NCBI RefSeq assembly: GCF_003577475.1
Contig: NZ_QPEP01000018.1
Coordinates: 1-48,689, forward strand
Reading direction: 5' to 3'
DNA: 48,689 bases
Source: Salinibius halmophilus
GTDB taxonomy: Bacteria; Pseudomonadota; Gammaproteobacteria; Pseudomonadales; Natronospirillaceae
Numbering within the stretch: position 1 is the first letter of the stretch; the number at the start of each line of letters is the position of its first letter. Shown here in pieces: positions 25,962-34,220 of the stretch. The translations under genes were made by a program, and so were the position numbers. Below the pieces are notes generated by a model, which saw only the letters and a program-made list of their open reading frames with translations, searched no databases and had not been told where the DNA came from.

Positions 25962-26085
25962 GTAGGTTGCACGACTTGTCGGGCAACAAGATAGGCGTTA
26001 CTGCTACCAAAACCGGTCACTCCCGCGCAGGCGGGAGCCTAGTTGGAATACTTTGTTTCCCAAACCTTCGGTTTGTAAAACCTAC
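25962..26085. repeat. Facing GTAG-foot hairpins with an ATTCCCGC-type palindrome
   Basis: Three repeats lie between the divergent methylase and phosphatase genes. 25962-25987 is GTAGGTTGCACGACTTGTCG then GGCAAC. 26016-26042 is GTCACTCCCGCGCAGGCGGG then AGCCTAG, where both arms carry the same T-to-C and A-to-G change relative to the copies near 230 and 410. 26054-26085 is the GTTTCCCAAACC...GGTTTGTAAAACCTAC hairpin on the minus strand. Confidence 0.8.
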
Positions 26086-26110
26086 GAGCAACGCTTAGGG
26101 AGCACTCTTC

Positions 26111-26725
26111 ATGGCTCGAATACACATCTTTCGCCACGGCCAAACACAATGGAATCTTGAAGGGCGTTTGCAAGGCCAGGCCGACTCACCATTAACTGAA
26201 CTCGGCCAGCAGCAGGCAATCGAAGCACGCGAGAAAATTGCAGGTATTCAGTTTGATCACTTTATCTGCTCCACCGCCAACCGCACTAAACAAACCATCG
26301 ATATTTTGCACCCAGAACACACGAACCTTGAGCACAATGCCGGTATTTCCGAAATGCACTTTGGTGACTGGGAAGGCATGAAAATGGCAGACTTAGCCGC
26401 GGCACATGAGTTGGATTATAAATATTTATTTCATCAACCTGAGTTTTTCACCAGCCCAAACGGGGAAAATTTCGACGAGCTCACTAGCCGTGGCATTAAA
26501 ACACTCGCGAGTATCGTGCTCGCCCATAAGGGCAAAGAAGTTTTAGTAGTGAGCCATGCTGCCTGGATTAAAGCCACGCTCACGCGACTGATTGGCAAAA
26601 GTATCAGCCATATTTGGGATGAGCCATTCGCCCATAACCTAAGCCACAGTGTGGTGGAGCTGCATCGTGGGCAAATGTTTATCACCCAGTTTTGTGACCA
26701 GCCGTGGTCGCAACCCGGCCGATAA
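26111..26725 (+). CDS. Histidine phosphatase family protein
   Basis: 204-residue phosphatase of the phosphoglycerate-mutase-like superfamily. IFRHGQTQWNLEGRLQGQAD (residues 5-24) contains the catalytic RHG with His9. CSTANRTKQT (about 57) carries the second Arg, MHFGDWEG gives the acid-base Glu region, and VVSHAAWIKATL (about 146) has the second His. It is similar in motif to CobC and small-molecule phosphatases. The substrate is unknown. The start has AGGGAG upstream. It may be co-transcribed with the gene at 26806 (80-base gap). Confidence 0.85.
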   Translation: MARIHIFRHGQTQWNLEGRLQGQADSPLTELGQQQAIEAREKIAGIQFDHFICSTANRTKQTIDILHPEHTNLEHNAGISEMHFGDWEGMKMADLAAAHELDYKYLFHQPEFFTSPNGENFDELTSRGIKTLASIVLAHKGKEVLVVSHAAWIKATLTRLIGKSISHIWDEPFAHNLSHSVVELHRGQMFITQFCDQPWSQPGR

Positions 26726-26805
26726 AAAACGGAGTGCGCTAACAGCGGGTGCTCGACAGGGTAAGCTGCGCTAAAATTGGCCTACCAACCAAAACAGGCA
26801 TCAAA

Positions 26806-27294
26806 ATGTTCTCAAAACACGCCATGCGCTGGAACGAACCGCGCGCTGCTAAAGAAATTCGCAACGGTAAGTACGAACCACTACAAAAACGATTATGGGT
26901 ATCGCCACTTTATTTGTTAGGCGCTATGGTCGCACTCATTGCTTTTTCCGAGTTTCAAAAAGGCACCCTAAGCAACGTATGGCAACCAAGCGTGCTGCTC
27001 AGTTTGCTTGGTTTGTATCTCGCCCTGTGGGCACTGGCCGTAGCGGTTTATTCTATTCAATGGTTTTTGCCATTGCGCATAAAAGTAACCGAACACTACT
27101 TTCGCATGGAAAAGCTCGGCGCTCGCAAACTGTTTTGGGGCCATATTGAAAGCTTCAAAATCGACCCGCACCAATCCCCAAAAGTACTGAGCCTGAAGCT
27201 AAAAGGCCAATCACAGCCATTGTTGGTTTACCTCAACGACAAACTAGATGCGGGCCAGTTAGAAAAGCATTTGAATAAGTACATTAATGGCTAG
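26806..27294 (+). CDS. Two-helix membrane protein of unknown function
   Basis: 162 aa from the ATG at 26806 (MFSKHAMRWNEPRA); a frame opening at 26749 has no ribosome site. Two hydrophobic helices (about 31-48 and 64-85) are followed by a cytoplasmic part (LPLRIKVTEHYFRMEKLGAR then ESFKIDPHQSPKVLSLKLKG). Its strand pattern resembles a bacterial PH-like domain, as in YcxB/DUF304-type proteins. The assignment to a family is tentative and no role can be given. Confidence 0.6.
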   Translation: MFSKHAMRWNEPRAAKEIRNGKYEPLQKRLWVSPLYLLGAMVALIAFSEFQKGTLSNVWQPSVLLSLLGLYLALWALAVAVYSIQWFLPLRIKVTEHYFRMEKLGARKLFWGHIESFKIDPHQSPKVLSLKLKGQSQPLLVYLNDKLDAGQLEKHLNKYING

Positions 27295-27363
27295 TGTGCC
27301 GTGTTCTGCTAATTGCTTGTATTGAAGGCCGATGTGGTAGTGCTTCGTCTCAACAATGGTTAC

Positions 27364-27385
27364 AAAAAAGGCGCCAAATGGCGCC
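27364..27385 (-). terminator. Terminator of the S41 protease gene
   Basis: GGCGCC-AAAT-GGCGCC (27370-27385). On the minus strand the stem is followed by TTTTTT, 21 bases after the S41 gene's stop codon. Confidence 0.82.
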
Positions 27386-27405
27386 TTGCATCGCTGGTTT
27401 CACCA

Positions 27406-29337
27406 TCACTCGATGATAATGTTACGTTTTAGGTTCCAAACGCGAGCTTCCCACCATTTTTCCCCGATGAGCTCAACTTGATAGCTTTCGCCCGACTGGG
27501 CAAAAGTCGTTAGATCAACATCAATATGAGTTTGACCTCGTGTGTTGCGCCGCTCGTCTATAACGACGGCTCCATCTTGGTTAGTCACTCGCACAACAAC
27601 GTTGTTAGTGTTGTTGATTCCTACCGCTATTTTTGCCTCTGTTGCAGGAATGAGCACAGATGGTTCAATAAATGGCACTGTCACTGACGGTGCATTATCG
27701 CTGGCGCGCTTCGCTAGTTCGCCAGTAATACGCTCAACTTGGTTATTGGCTCCGCGCAGGTCATCGAGGGTAAGGCCAACATCGATGTCCGCATAACAGC
27801 CTTCATCTTCAATTAACTGGTCCATGAACTTGCCTGTGCGCTGGATTTGGCCCCAAGATACTCGGAAGTCGTAACCTTCAGGAATTGGCAGCGCATACTC
27901 AGGCGCAACAAATTCAAGTACATCATATTCCCAAACATTGGCACCACCTGCACCGGTTCTTAGATCTTGGCCAAAAATAATGCCATTGCCAATGTCTTGA
28001 ATTCCGCAGGTGAACAAGTCTGTCGCAGAGTAGCTCTCTGCATTCATTAAAACGCCGACTGGTTGGTAATAAGCTTGGCCTAGTTCATTTACGTCTTCAT
28101 CCGTAGTGAAGTTGAATACTCGACTGTACTTGCCGGTGACACCCGTAAGCGAGTTGCCTATATTGGCAGGCCAGCCAGGGAGCGAGCCTATTAACTGAGT
28201 AAAGAGGACGTTGCTTGGGCTGTTGAGTACTTTAGCACGTGTGCCACGGGCGTCGTTTGGCCCAAAAAGTTGGCGTAGTTTATCCGATAGATCAATGCTG
28301 CCACCGCCGTTTTCTCGAACATCAAAAATTAGGCCGTCGGTATTCGCTAATTCAGTCAGCATAAGGAAGCGGATAATGTCGACCACCACGTCGATATCCA
28401 GCTCAGGTGAGAAGCTGGTTAACTTAATTACACCAAAATGGCCATCGTCATTGGTAAATGTGCCGAACGACAAATTACCCTCTGGTATATCAGTCCATAG
28501 CTCGACCGGTAGCTCTGAGCCTGATAGCCAGTCTTGGCGAATTTCGTTTTTAAGCTGCTGGCGCGGGTTGTTACTTTCAGCGGTGATTGCTTGTACGCTG
28601 TTGACCGTCGCTGGTTCTGGCGAAAGCACAAATGCGTACCATGGCAGAACAATATCGTAAACAGCGCCATCGGCTTTCTTAAGCGTCAGTGTTACGCTGT
28701 CGTTCTCTGGTAAGCCGTCTTGAAAAGCGTAAAAGAGCGTCATTTGCTCCAATGCGCGAATAAACCCACCAAATGCGTTGGCGCCTGCACCATCATTGAT
28801 GAACTGCATTGCAGCCTGCTTAATAGGTACGCCATCATAAGCAACAACCTCGTCACCAATTTCCACCTGTGCCGCTGAGGCGGCAGGTAAAAGCTCTGGA
28901 CGCAAACTATCCACCGCAACCTGAAAGCGGTTTTCAATATTTTGCACGCGCGTCATTGAAATGGGTAGCACTGCTGCCAGGACGTTGTTGTAGATAGGTG
29001 TGTTGAAGTTTAAATGTAAATCGCGCTGGGCATTAAAAATACGCTGCAACTCTGAGTTAAGCGCTTCTGTTGAAAGCTGAGTTACATCGATATTTTGTAA
29101 TGCTGCGATAGGATCTAGATGATCATCATAAAAAGCAAACTTCTGGTCTAAATTGACATACTGCTTTTCAAACAACCAAATTGCTTGGTCTAACAATTGT
29201 TGCTTTTCTATATTGGAGAGTTCAGTGACCGTGTAGCCAATTCGAGCTTCATCTAATGGGACGAAAGTATTGGCATTGGCCGCAATAGTGGCAACGGTTA
29301 TAGCGCCAGCGATAAGTGTTTTATTAAATAGCTTCAT
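27406..29337 (-). CDS. Exported S41-family (tail-specific type) peptidase
   Basis: 643 aa from the ATG at 29337, preceded by AAGGAAGG; the frame's extra 19 residues upstream have no ribosome site. Signal peptide about 1-23 (ITVATIAANA). PDZ-like region at about 150-200 (EIGDEVVAYDGVPIKQA). The peptidase core has DGLIFDVRENGGGSIDLSD (about 345) and VLMNAESYSATDLFTCGIQD with the nucleophile Ser (about 430). The catalytic Lys of CtpA-type enzymes is absent from the equivalent loop (GQDLRTGAGGANVW), so it is closer to tricorn-type S41 proteins or has lost activity. A 110-residue C-terminal beta domain follows. Confidence 0.82.
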   Translation of the reverse strand: MKLFNKTLIAGAITVATIAANANTFVPLDEARIGYTVTELSNIEKQQLLDQAIWLFEKQYVNLDQKFAFYDDHLDPIAALQNIDVTQLSTEALNSELQRIFNAQRDLHLNFNTPIYNNVLAAVLPISMTRVQNIENRFQVAVDSLRPELLPAASAAQVEIGDEVVAYDGVPIKQAAMQFINDGAGANAFGGFIRALEQMTLFYAFQDGLPENDSVTLTLKKADGAVYDIVLPWYAFVLSPEPATVNSVQAITAESNNPRQQLKNEIRQDWLSGSELPVELWTDIPEGNLSFGTFTNDDGHFGVIKLTSFSPELDIDVVVDIIRFLMLTELANTDGLIFDVRENGGGSIDLSDKLRQLFGPNDARGTRAKVLNSPSNVLFTQLIGSLPGWPANIGNSLTGVTGKYSRVFNFTTDEDVNELGQAYYQPVGVLMNAESYSATDLFTCGIQDIGNGIIFGQDLRTGAGGANVWEYDVLEFVAPEYALPIPEGYDFRVSWGQIQRTGKFMDQLIEDEGCYADIDVGLTLDDLRGANNQVERITGELAKRASDNAPSVTVPFIEPSVLIPATEAKIAVGINNTNNVVVRVTNQDGAVVIDERRNTRGQTHIDVDLTTFAQSGESYQVELIGEKWWEARVWNLKRNIIIE

Positions 29338-29648
29338 TTTATATTCCTTCCTTTGATTATTGCATCTCCATTTAGATGCTTGGATAGAGTGCACACTTTT
29401 TTGTGACAGAACAATTTATTGTTAAGTAATGTTGCGGGTAGTTAATTTTCTGTTAACCGAAAGGAAAAGCGTAAACGAGTTGGTCAGGCAAACGATTACT
29501 CGCATAATCGTCGCTCATCGCATCGGCCGATAGGGTGATTGATTTGGGAGAACAAGCAAGCTGAGCAAATAGTAACCATGCTTAGCATTGTATTGCTGTG
29601 GCGTTTGATAATATTGGAACTGTACTCTATTCAAAGCAAGGAGGAAGT
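29338..29648. other. Intergenic region between divergent genes
   Basis: 311 bases between the S41 gene (leftward) and a small membrane protein gene (rightward). Apart from a GTTAA...TTAAC dyad near 29440-29457 and the AAGGAGG ribosome site at its right end, I see no repeat, RNA gene or clear promoter. Confidence 0.5.
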
Positions 29649-29924
29649 ATGAACAAAAACCTCGGAACGTTTTTAGCGGCTTCGGCTTTTATGTTCACGT
29701 TACCAGCTTTTTATTCGCTCACTGCTAGGTGGGTGGGCAGTGAGGAGCTTGTGCAAAAGAAAGATGCAGTAACCGTTCTGTTTGCATCGCTGATAGCATT
29801 CGTAATTTTACTTCTACTAGACTTCGTCGTTTCAACGCACTACCTCTTGTTCATGACTGGCGCATATGCAATCTATTTAGCGTTCTTGCTGTTCTATTAT
29901 CTCTGCGTTAGACGCCGCGATTAA
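29649..29924 (+). CDS. Small membrane protein of unknown function
   Basis: 91 aa from the ATG at 29649, which has a perfect AAGGAGG. Three hydrophobic segments: LGTFLAASAFMFTLPAFYSL, VLFASLIAFVILLLLDFVV, and the stretch from YLLFMTGAYAIYLAFLLFYY to the end, with a positively charged C-terminus (VRRRD). No family recognised. Longer readings of the frame from 29598 have no ribosome site. Confidence 0.65.
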   Translation: MNKNLGTFLAASAFMFTLPAFYSLTARWVGSEELVQKKDAVTVLFASLIAFVILLLLDFVVSTHYLLFMTGAYAIYLAFLLFYYLCVRRRD

Positions 29925-30075
29925 CCATTTGGGAGGGTATGGCGGCAAACCCTTCATTACCACCTTGTATGCCTGTTGTTTTCTACAGTTCAGTCTAAAT
30001 CAACAATTTGTAAGTATCATATTATCGCGCGGCTGCGGGAAGCAGTGCGCCTTACATCTGTGAATGGAGAAAAGA

Positions 30076-32802
30076 ATGCTTAAATTACTTGCTGCAGCGG
30101 TTGCCGCTGCGCCAATGTTGGCAGCTGCTCAATCGCCGCTTCAAGCCGATGAGCGCGTAGTGGTTGGTGAGCTAGACAATGGCTTGGACTACTACATCCT
30201 GCCATTGCCAGCCAGCGAAGCCCGTCCAACAGTGGAGATGCGTTTGTATGTAAACGCCGGTTCGCTAGACGAAACCGACGAGCAACTTGGTTACGCCCAC
30301 ATTCTGGAGCACATGGCGTTCAATGGCTCAGAGAACTACAGCGAGAACGATGTTGTGCGCTTCTTTGAGCGGGCTGGCATGCAGTTTGGTGGCGACATTA
30401 ACGCCTACACCACCTTTGGTGAAACGGTTTATCAGTTGTCTATTCCAAGTGACGACCGCGAGCTGGTATCCGAGGCCTATCAAGTGTTAGGTGATTGGGC
30501 CTATCGCTTAGATATTTCACCTGAAGAAGTAGAAAAAGAAATTGGCGTGGTGCTTGAAGAGTGGCAAATGCGCGGCACCGACGACTCGGTTGAGGCGCAG
30601 TGGCTAGAAGCTAACTTAGAGGGCACTAGCTGGGGCAATCGCCTTCCAATTGGCACGGAAGAATCTATTAAAGGTGTAACAGCCGAGGGGCTGCGCGATT
30701 ACTACCAAACGCACTATCAGCCAGACCGCATGGCGGTATTGGTTATAGGTGATGTTTACCCTGAGCAAGCCGTGGCACGCATTACTGAAGAATTTGGCGA
30801 CTTCAAAGATGTAAGCAACGTTGCACCTGCTTTGCCATCCGACAGCCTAGCAACACAAGGGCGCCCTTGGTTTAAGTTCAGCGACCAGAACGTTTCAAGT
30901 ACCAGCATTGAGTTTGGCCGAATTTCACCAGAACCAAGCTACGCCGACCTGCAAGCTGAGTACGAAGCTAGCCTAACGGCGTTTGTACTAACTAATGCCG
31001 TTAATACGCGGTTTGCCGAAATCACCAATGCGTCAGGCTCGCCAGTTAGCAGCCTAGGTTTTGGCAGTGGCCCATATTTAGATGGCTTCATTTCCGACTC
31101 GCTTAGTGCGCAAGTAAAACAAGGTCGCTTAGCAGAAGCGGCCGTGCTGCTAGAGCGCGAGCGCATGCGGTTGTTAACGTTTGGCCTAACTCAGGCAGAA
31201 ATTGATAACTCGCTTGCCGAAGTAACAGCCATGTACGAAAACTATATGAATATGTTGGCCAATGCGCCGGCCAATAGCTTTGTTGAAGGCTTGCTAAGTG
31301 CTGCACGTGATGAACGTACTTTAGTGCCGAGCATCGAAAGTGAGCTGGCAGTGTTGCAACAACTGGCCATTAGTGAAGCCGACGCCAAAGCATTCTTAAC
31401 CAACTCATTAGCAGATGGCGGCTATACCCTGTTCCATCCAAAGGGTGAGCATGCCGAGGTAAATGCCGATCAATACTCGCGCTGGTTAACACAAGCTCGC
31501 AGCGAAGCGGTTGAACCATTTGCCGTGCAAGCCGGTTCGGCAGTCGCTGGCATGGCCTTCCCTGGCGATATTCTAGGGGCCGAAGAGCTCGCCCTAGAAA
31601 ATGGCTACAAGCTAATGCTGGCTAACGGGCAAGAAGCTTGGTTGTTGCAAACCGATATTGAAAACAACAAGGTGCAACTACAGTTGCAACTAGCAGAAGG
31701 TCGTTTACAGCTACCGGATAACGTCATTCCTGCCGTAGATATGCTGCCTTACCTAATTAGTCAGCAGCCACGGTTAGGCTTCTCGGCTACCCAGTTGGAT
31801 TCGGAAACTACCAAGCGCCAAGTGGATTGGGGCTTAGACATCGGCAGTTATAGCGGTTATGCGTATGTTGAGTTCCCAGTAGAAGAAGCGGCATTTGCAA
31901 CAGAGCTGTTGCTCGACATTATTTACAACCCACTGCCAAATACCGAACGCTTGGCCGACGACATTGCTACGTACCAACAAGACTTCGCGGGTTTTGCTGC
32001 CACGGCAGATGGTCAGTATCGTCGCACCTACTCACAAGCCATGTGGGGCGAAACTAACCATGCTTGGGCAAACTTCGAGCTGGTTAACGCAGATACACTA
32101 GCGCAAGCCGCGCAGCTGCTGGCAAGTGATGCCAACTTATGGGCATTGGTTGGCGACATCGACGTAGAAAGCGGCGCGCAACTGCTGGCTAATTATGTAG
32201 CAGGCGCACCAGTGGTGAGCTTCCCGGCCCTAGCAGCACGCGAGCTAGCAACGCCATTTGGCACTGAGCAGGTAGTAAATGGCTCTACCGAAGAAGGTGC
32301 TGTGACCGAGCTTTTCCGCGCTGTGCCATTTGATATCGACACTGTAGTGGCCGACTTAGCAGTCAACATTGTTGATAAACGCATTATTGAAGATGTGCGC
32401 GAGTCGCAAAGCCTTATCTACAGTGCTTGGTCTTACTACTTCCAAGAAACTAATGAAGTATTTGGCCAAGACTTGGGTGCCATTGGTTGGACATCTGACC
32501 CAGGCCGTACCCAAGTTGTGCGCGATGCAATCAACAACAGCATTGCTGGTCTACTTGCCGAAGGTGTGAGTGAAGAGCAACTAGCAACGGCTAAGAGCCA
32601 GTTGATCAATGCCAATAAAGACTACTTCGCTTCCCTAAATGGCAAAATGGCACTGCTAACCAATGCATTCGACAACAAACAGGCACCATTAAGCCAAGCG
32701 CAAATGACCGCCGAAGTTGAAGCTGTGACCATCGAAGAGGTGGAAACCTATATCGAGGCATTATTCCAAGGCCCAGCTTACCAGCTAACCTTCCAGCCTT
32801 AA
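30076..32802 (+). CDS. Exported M16-family zinc peptidase (insulinase/pitrilysin type)
   Basis: 908 aa from the ATG at 30076; the in-frame ATG at 30064 overlaps the GGAG ribosome site. Signal peptide (LLAAAVAAAPMLAAAQ). The first M16 domain carries the inverted zinc motif HILEH (His75, Glu78, His79), and the third ligand Glu near 155 in EKEIGVVLEEW. AHILEHMAFNGSENY and the FGGDINAYTTFGETVYQLSI block are typical. Three further M16-like domains follow, with the last (about 700-900) the inactive half (ESQSLIYSAWSYYFQ). It probably degrades peptides in the periplasm or outer membrane. Transcribed alone, with a terminator. Confidence 0.93.
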   Translation: MLKLLAAAVAAAPMLAAAQSPLQADERVVVGELDNGLDYYILPLPASEARPTVEMRLYVNAGSLDETDEQLGYAHILEHMAFNGSENYSENDVVRFFERAGMQFGGDINAYTTFGETVYQLSIPSDDRELVSEAYQVLGDWAYRLDISPEEVEKEIGVVLEEWQMRGTDDSVEAQWLEANLEGTSWGNRLPIGTEESIKGVTAEGLRDYYQTHYQPDRMAVLVIGDVYPEQAVARITEEFGDFKDVSNVAPALPSDSLATQGRPWFKFSDQNVSSTSIEFGRISPEPSYADLQAEYEASLTAFVLTNAVNTRFAEITNASGSPVSSLGFGSGPYLDGFISDSLSAQVKQGRLAEAAVLLERERMRLLTFGLTQAEIDNSLAEVTAMYENYMNMLANAPANSFVEGLLSAARDERTLVPSIESELAVLQQLAISEADAKAFLTNSLADGGYTLFHPKGEHAEVNADQYSRWLTQARSEAVEPFAVQAGSAVAGMAFPGDILGAEELALENGYKLMLANGQEAWLLQTDIENNKVQLQLQLAEGRLQLPDNVIPAVDMLPYLISQQPRLGFSATQLDSETTKRQVDWGLDIGSYSGYAYVEFPVEEAAFATELLLDIIYNPLPNTERLADDIATYQQDFAGFAATADGQYRRTYSQAMWGETNHAWANFELVNADTLAQAAQLLASDANLWALVGDIDVESGAQLLANYVAGAPVVSFPALAARELATPFGTEQVVNGSTEEGAVTELFRAVPFDIDTVVADLAVNIVDKRIIEDVRESQSLIYSAWSYYFQETNEVFGQDLGAIGWTSDPGRTQVVRDAINNSIAGLLAEGVSEEQLATAKSQLINANKDYFASLNGKMALLTNAFDNKQAPLSQAQMTAEVEAVTIEEVETYIEALFQGPAYQLTFQP

Positions 32803-32814
32803 TTGGCTTACTGC

Positions 32815-32841
32815 AAAGGCGGCATTTGCCGCCTTTTTTTT
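32815..32841 (+). terminator. Rho-independent terminator of the M16 gene
   Basis: AAAGGCGGC pairs with GCCGCCTTT across an ATTT loop, followed by a run of eight T, 12 bases past the stop codon. Confidence 0.92.
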
Positions 32842-32919
32842 CCACTACTGCCAAGTGGTAATGGCAGCTATTTGTATGTTTTGCATACTACTTTTGAGAC
32901 GTGCAAAGGTAGTAAAACA

Positions 32920-33150
32920 ATGAAAAATATTCGCCCCCGCACAACCCGCCGTTTAAGAGTTGTGTCCCGTCGCTACGCGCCTGTAATTTTATGGCTGAGT
33001 TTGGCTGCGCTATTTATTTATGCCGTGGTCTTTGGCAGTTTTCAAAGTTGGTACATTTTGTTCACCGTGGTGCTTTTGGCGATGTTCACGCCAACACTAA
33101 GTGATTTCATCACCACCGACGCAAAGAAAAACCTATATCGAGACAAGTAG
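32920..33150 (+). CDS. Small two-helix membrane protein
   Basis: 76 aa from the ATG at 32920 (MKNIRPRTTRRLRVVSRRYA), with AAAGG about 10 bases upstream. A basic N-terminus, then two membrane segments (PVILWLSLAALFIYAVVFG and WYILFTVVLLAMFTPTLSDF), then a charged tail. By charge the N-terminus lies in the cytoplasm. No family recognised. Its TAG stop (33148-33150) is the GTAG foot of the hairpin repeat starting at 33147, so the repeat may have trimmed or set the C-terminus. Confidence 0.55.
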   Translation: MKNIRPRTTRRLRVVSRRYAPVILWLSLAALFIYAVVFGSFQSWYILFTVVLLAMFTPTLSDFITTDAKKNLYRDK

Positions 33151-33178
33151 GTTTTCCAAACCAAAGGTTTGGGAAACA
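33147..33178 (+). repeat. GTAG-foot hairpin overlapping a stop codon
   Basis: GTAGGTTTTC, stem CAAACC-AAA-GGTTTG, then GGAAACA. The same 32-base element occurs at 318, 22894, 26054, 34022, 34135, 47261, 47367 and 47409. Its TAG is the stop codon of the preceding gene. Confidence 0.85.
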
Positions 33179-33230
33179 ATAAATGCGGCGGTAATTGTGA
33201 GCACTATCTTCCTCATGTTAAGGACAACCC

Positions 33231-33389
33231 ATGATTCGCTTTTGGAAAACTATCGCCTGGTTCTGCTTTGGCTTGGCTGTGTTGACGGGCGCACAAATAG
33301 CCCTGATGAATTATCAAACGTCACAAGCGTTAGATAACTGCCAGCGTGTAAAAATGGTAACGCTGTGGGACTATAAGTGCTTTGAATAG
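33231..33389 (+). CDS. 52-residue membrane protein
   Basis: Too short to be found easily but convincing: ATG with AAGGA 7 bases upstream (AAGGACAACCC), a basic start (MIRFWKTIAW), one membrane segment (FCFGLAVLTGAQIALMN) and a hydrophilic tail with two Cys (NCQRVKM, YKCFE). Single-pass, tail probably periplasmic, which would allow a disulfide. No family recognised. It lies 28 bases before a broken lipoprotein gene. Confidence 0.5.
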   Translation: MIRFWKTIAWFCFGLAVLTGAQIALMNYQTSQALDNCQRVKMVTLWDYKCFE

Positions 33390-33417
33390 CCGAAGATATT
33401 AGGTCATAAGGACTTGT

Positions 33418-33666
33418 ATGAGGATAATAAGCTTGGTTGCCACATTACTTTTATGTGGTTGCGCCAGTATCGAGCCTGCTCCAGCCCCCGAGGCTGAACT
33501 AGCCTAGGATTGGCGAGATGTTCAGAGCGAAGTATTTTTGTTACCAGTTGATACCAGCTCATCTTCTTATCAGTATGCTTTCAATTATTACCGCAAGCAG
33601 CTGCGAAAGCTGGACTTGGATAGCGATTACCTAGATAGTTTCGTTCACACCATACAGACTAACTAA
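33418..33666 (+). pseudogene. Small lipoprotein gene interrupted by an in-frame amber codon
   Basis: Open frame of 82 codons plus a terminal TAA. It starts with a full lipoprotein signal (MRIISLVATLLLCGC, Cys15) after AAGGA. Codon 30 is TAG (33505-33507), followed in the same frame by 52 further codons (DWRDVQSEVFLLPVDTSS...) with sensible composition. Upstream is a Pro/Ala/Glu linker, downstream a Tyr- and Leu-rich helical part (YRKQLRKLDLDSDYLDSF). A single substitution (from CAG, TGG, or similar) explains it. The family is not known. Confidence 0.6.
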
Positions 33667-33683
33667 CCAAGGTAGCCTTGCTC

Positions 33684-34025
33684 ATGACTCGAAAAATATT
33701 TGATGTGAATAACATTGCCGAAAGCGCGAAGGCAGAAGTGGGTGGCCGCCCACATCAATGGATTATTGATGAAGTGGAGCAGGCGCTACAGAGCAATGAC
33801 TATTTAGTTGTAGGGATGAAGCAGAATCCATTTCCCAAGCAGGCGAAAAAGCTGCTGGAAGCCAAAGGGATTGAGTACAAGTATTTGGAATACGGCTCGT
33901 ATTTTGGCCAATGGCAGGAGCGCTTGGCGCTGAAAATGTACTTTGGCTGGCCAACGTTTCCGATGGTGTTTGTGAAAGGGCAGCTCATTGGTGGTGCAAA
34001 AGAGTTGAAGGAGCTTTTGGGCTAG
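33684..34025 (+). CDS. Glutaredoxin-fold protein lacking both active-site cysteines
   Basis: 113 aa from the ATG at 33684; a TTG at 33678 lies 5 bases after AAGG and is also possible. The fold is that of glutaredoxin: VVGMKQNPFPKQAKKLLEAKG aligns with the usual CPxC helix start, then YKYLEYGSY, and WPTFPMVFVKGQLIGGAKEL gives the conserved cis-Pro and GG region. Where a redox glutaredoxin has CPFC or CPYC, this one has NPFP, and no cysteine occurs anywhere in the protein. It cannot do thiol redox chemistry and is more likely a binding or chaperone-like relative. Its TAG stop lies in the foot of a hairpin repeat. Confidence 0.8.
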   Translation: MTRKIFDVNNIAESAKAEVGGRPHQWIIDEVEQALQSNDYLVVGMKQNPFPKQAKKLLEAKGIEYKYLEYGSYFGQWQERLALKMYFGWPTFPMVFVKGQLIGGAKELKELLG

Positions 34026-34220
34026 GTTTAAAAAACCGGAGGTTTGGGAAACATTGATCGGCGGTGATGTGTGTTAGCCGAATCAAAGATTCGTCAAACC
34101 TACTTCCCGCCTTCGCGGGAATGACTGGCTCGTCGTAGGTTTTCCAAACCAGAGGTTTGGGAAACATTGATTGCGGCGGTACATGTTGCCCGACGCAAAA
34201 ATACGCGTCGTACAACCTAC
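34022..34220. repeat. Four alternating GTAG-foot hairpins between converging genes
   Basis: Order and strand: 34022-34053 (+, foot CTAG, stem AAACC/GGTTT), 34072-34103 (-, stem CGAATC/GATTCG), 34135-34166 (+, stem CAAACC/GGTTTG) and 34185-34220 (-, stem CGACGC/GCGTCG). A GTCATTCCCGCG-type palindrome lies on the minus strand at 34103-34125. The first foot makes the stop of the glutaredoxin gene and the last foot makes the stop of cmoB. Confidence 0.87.

Noticed and set aside
11879-34025. TAG used as a sense codon in this organism
   Set aside because: leuA, sspB, cmoB and several other intact genes end properly in TAG.
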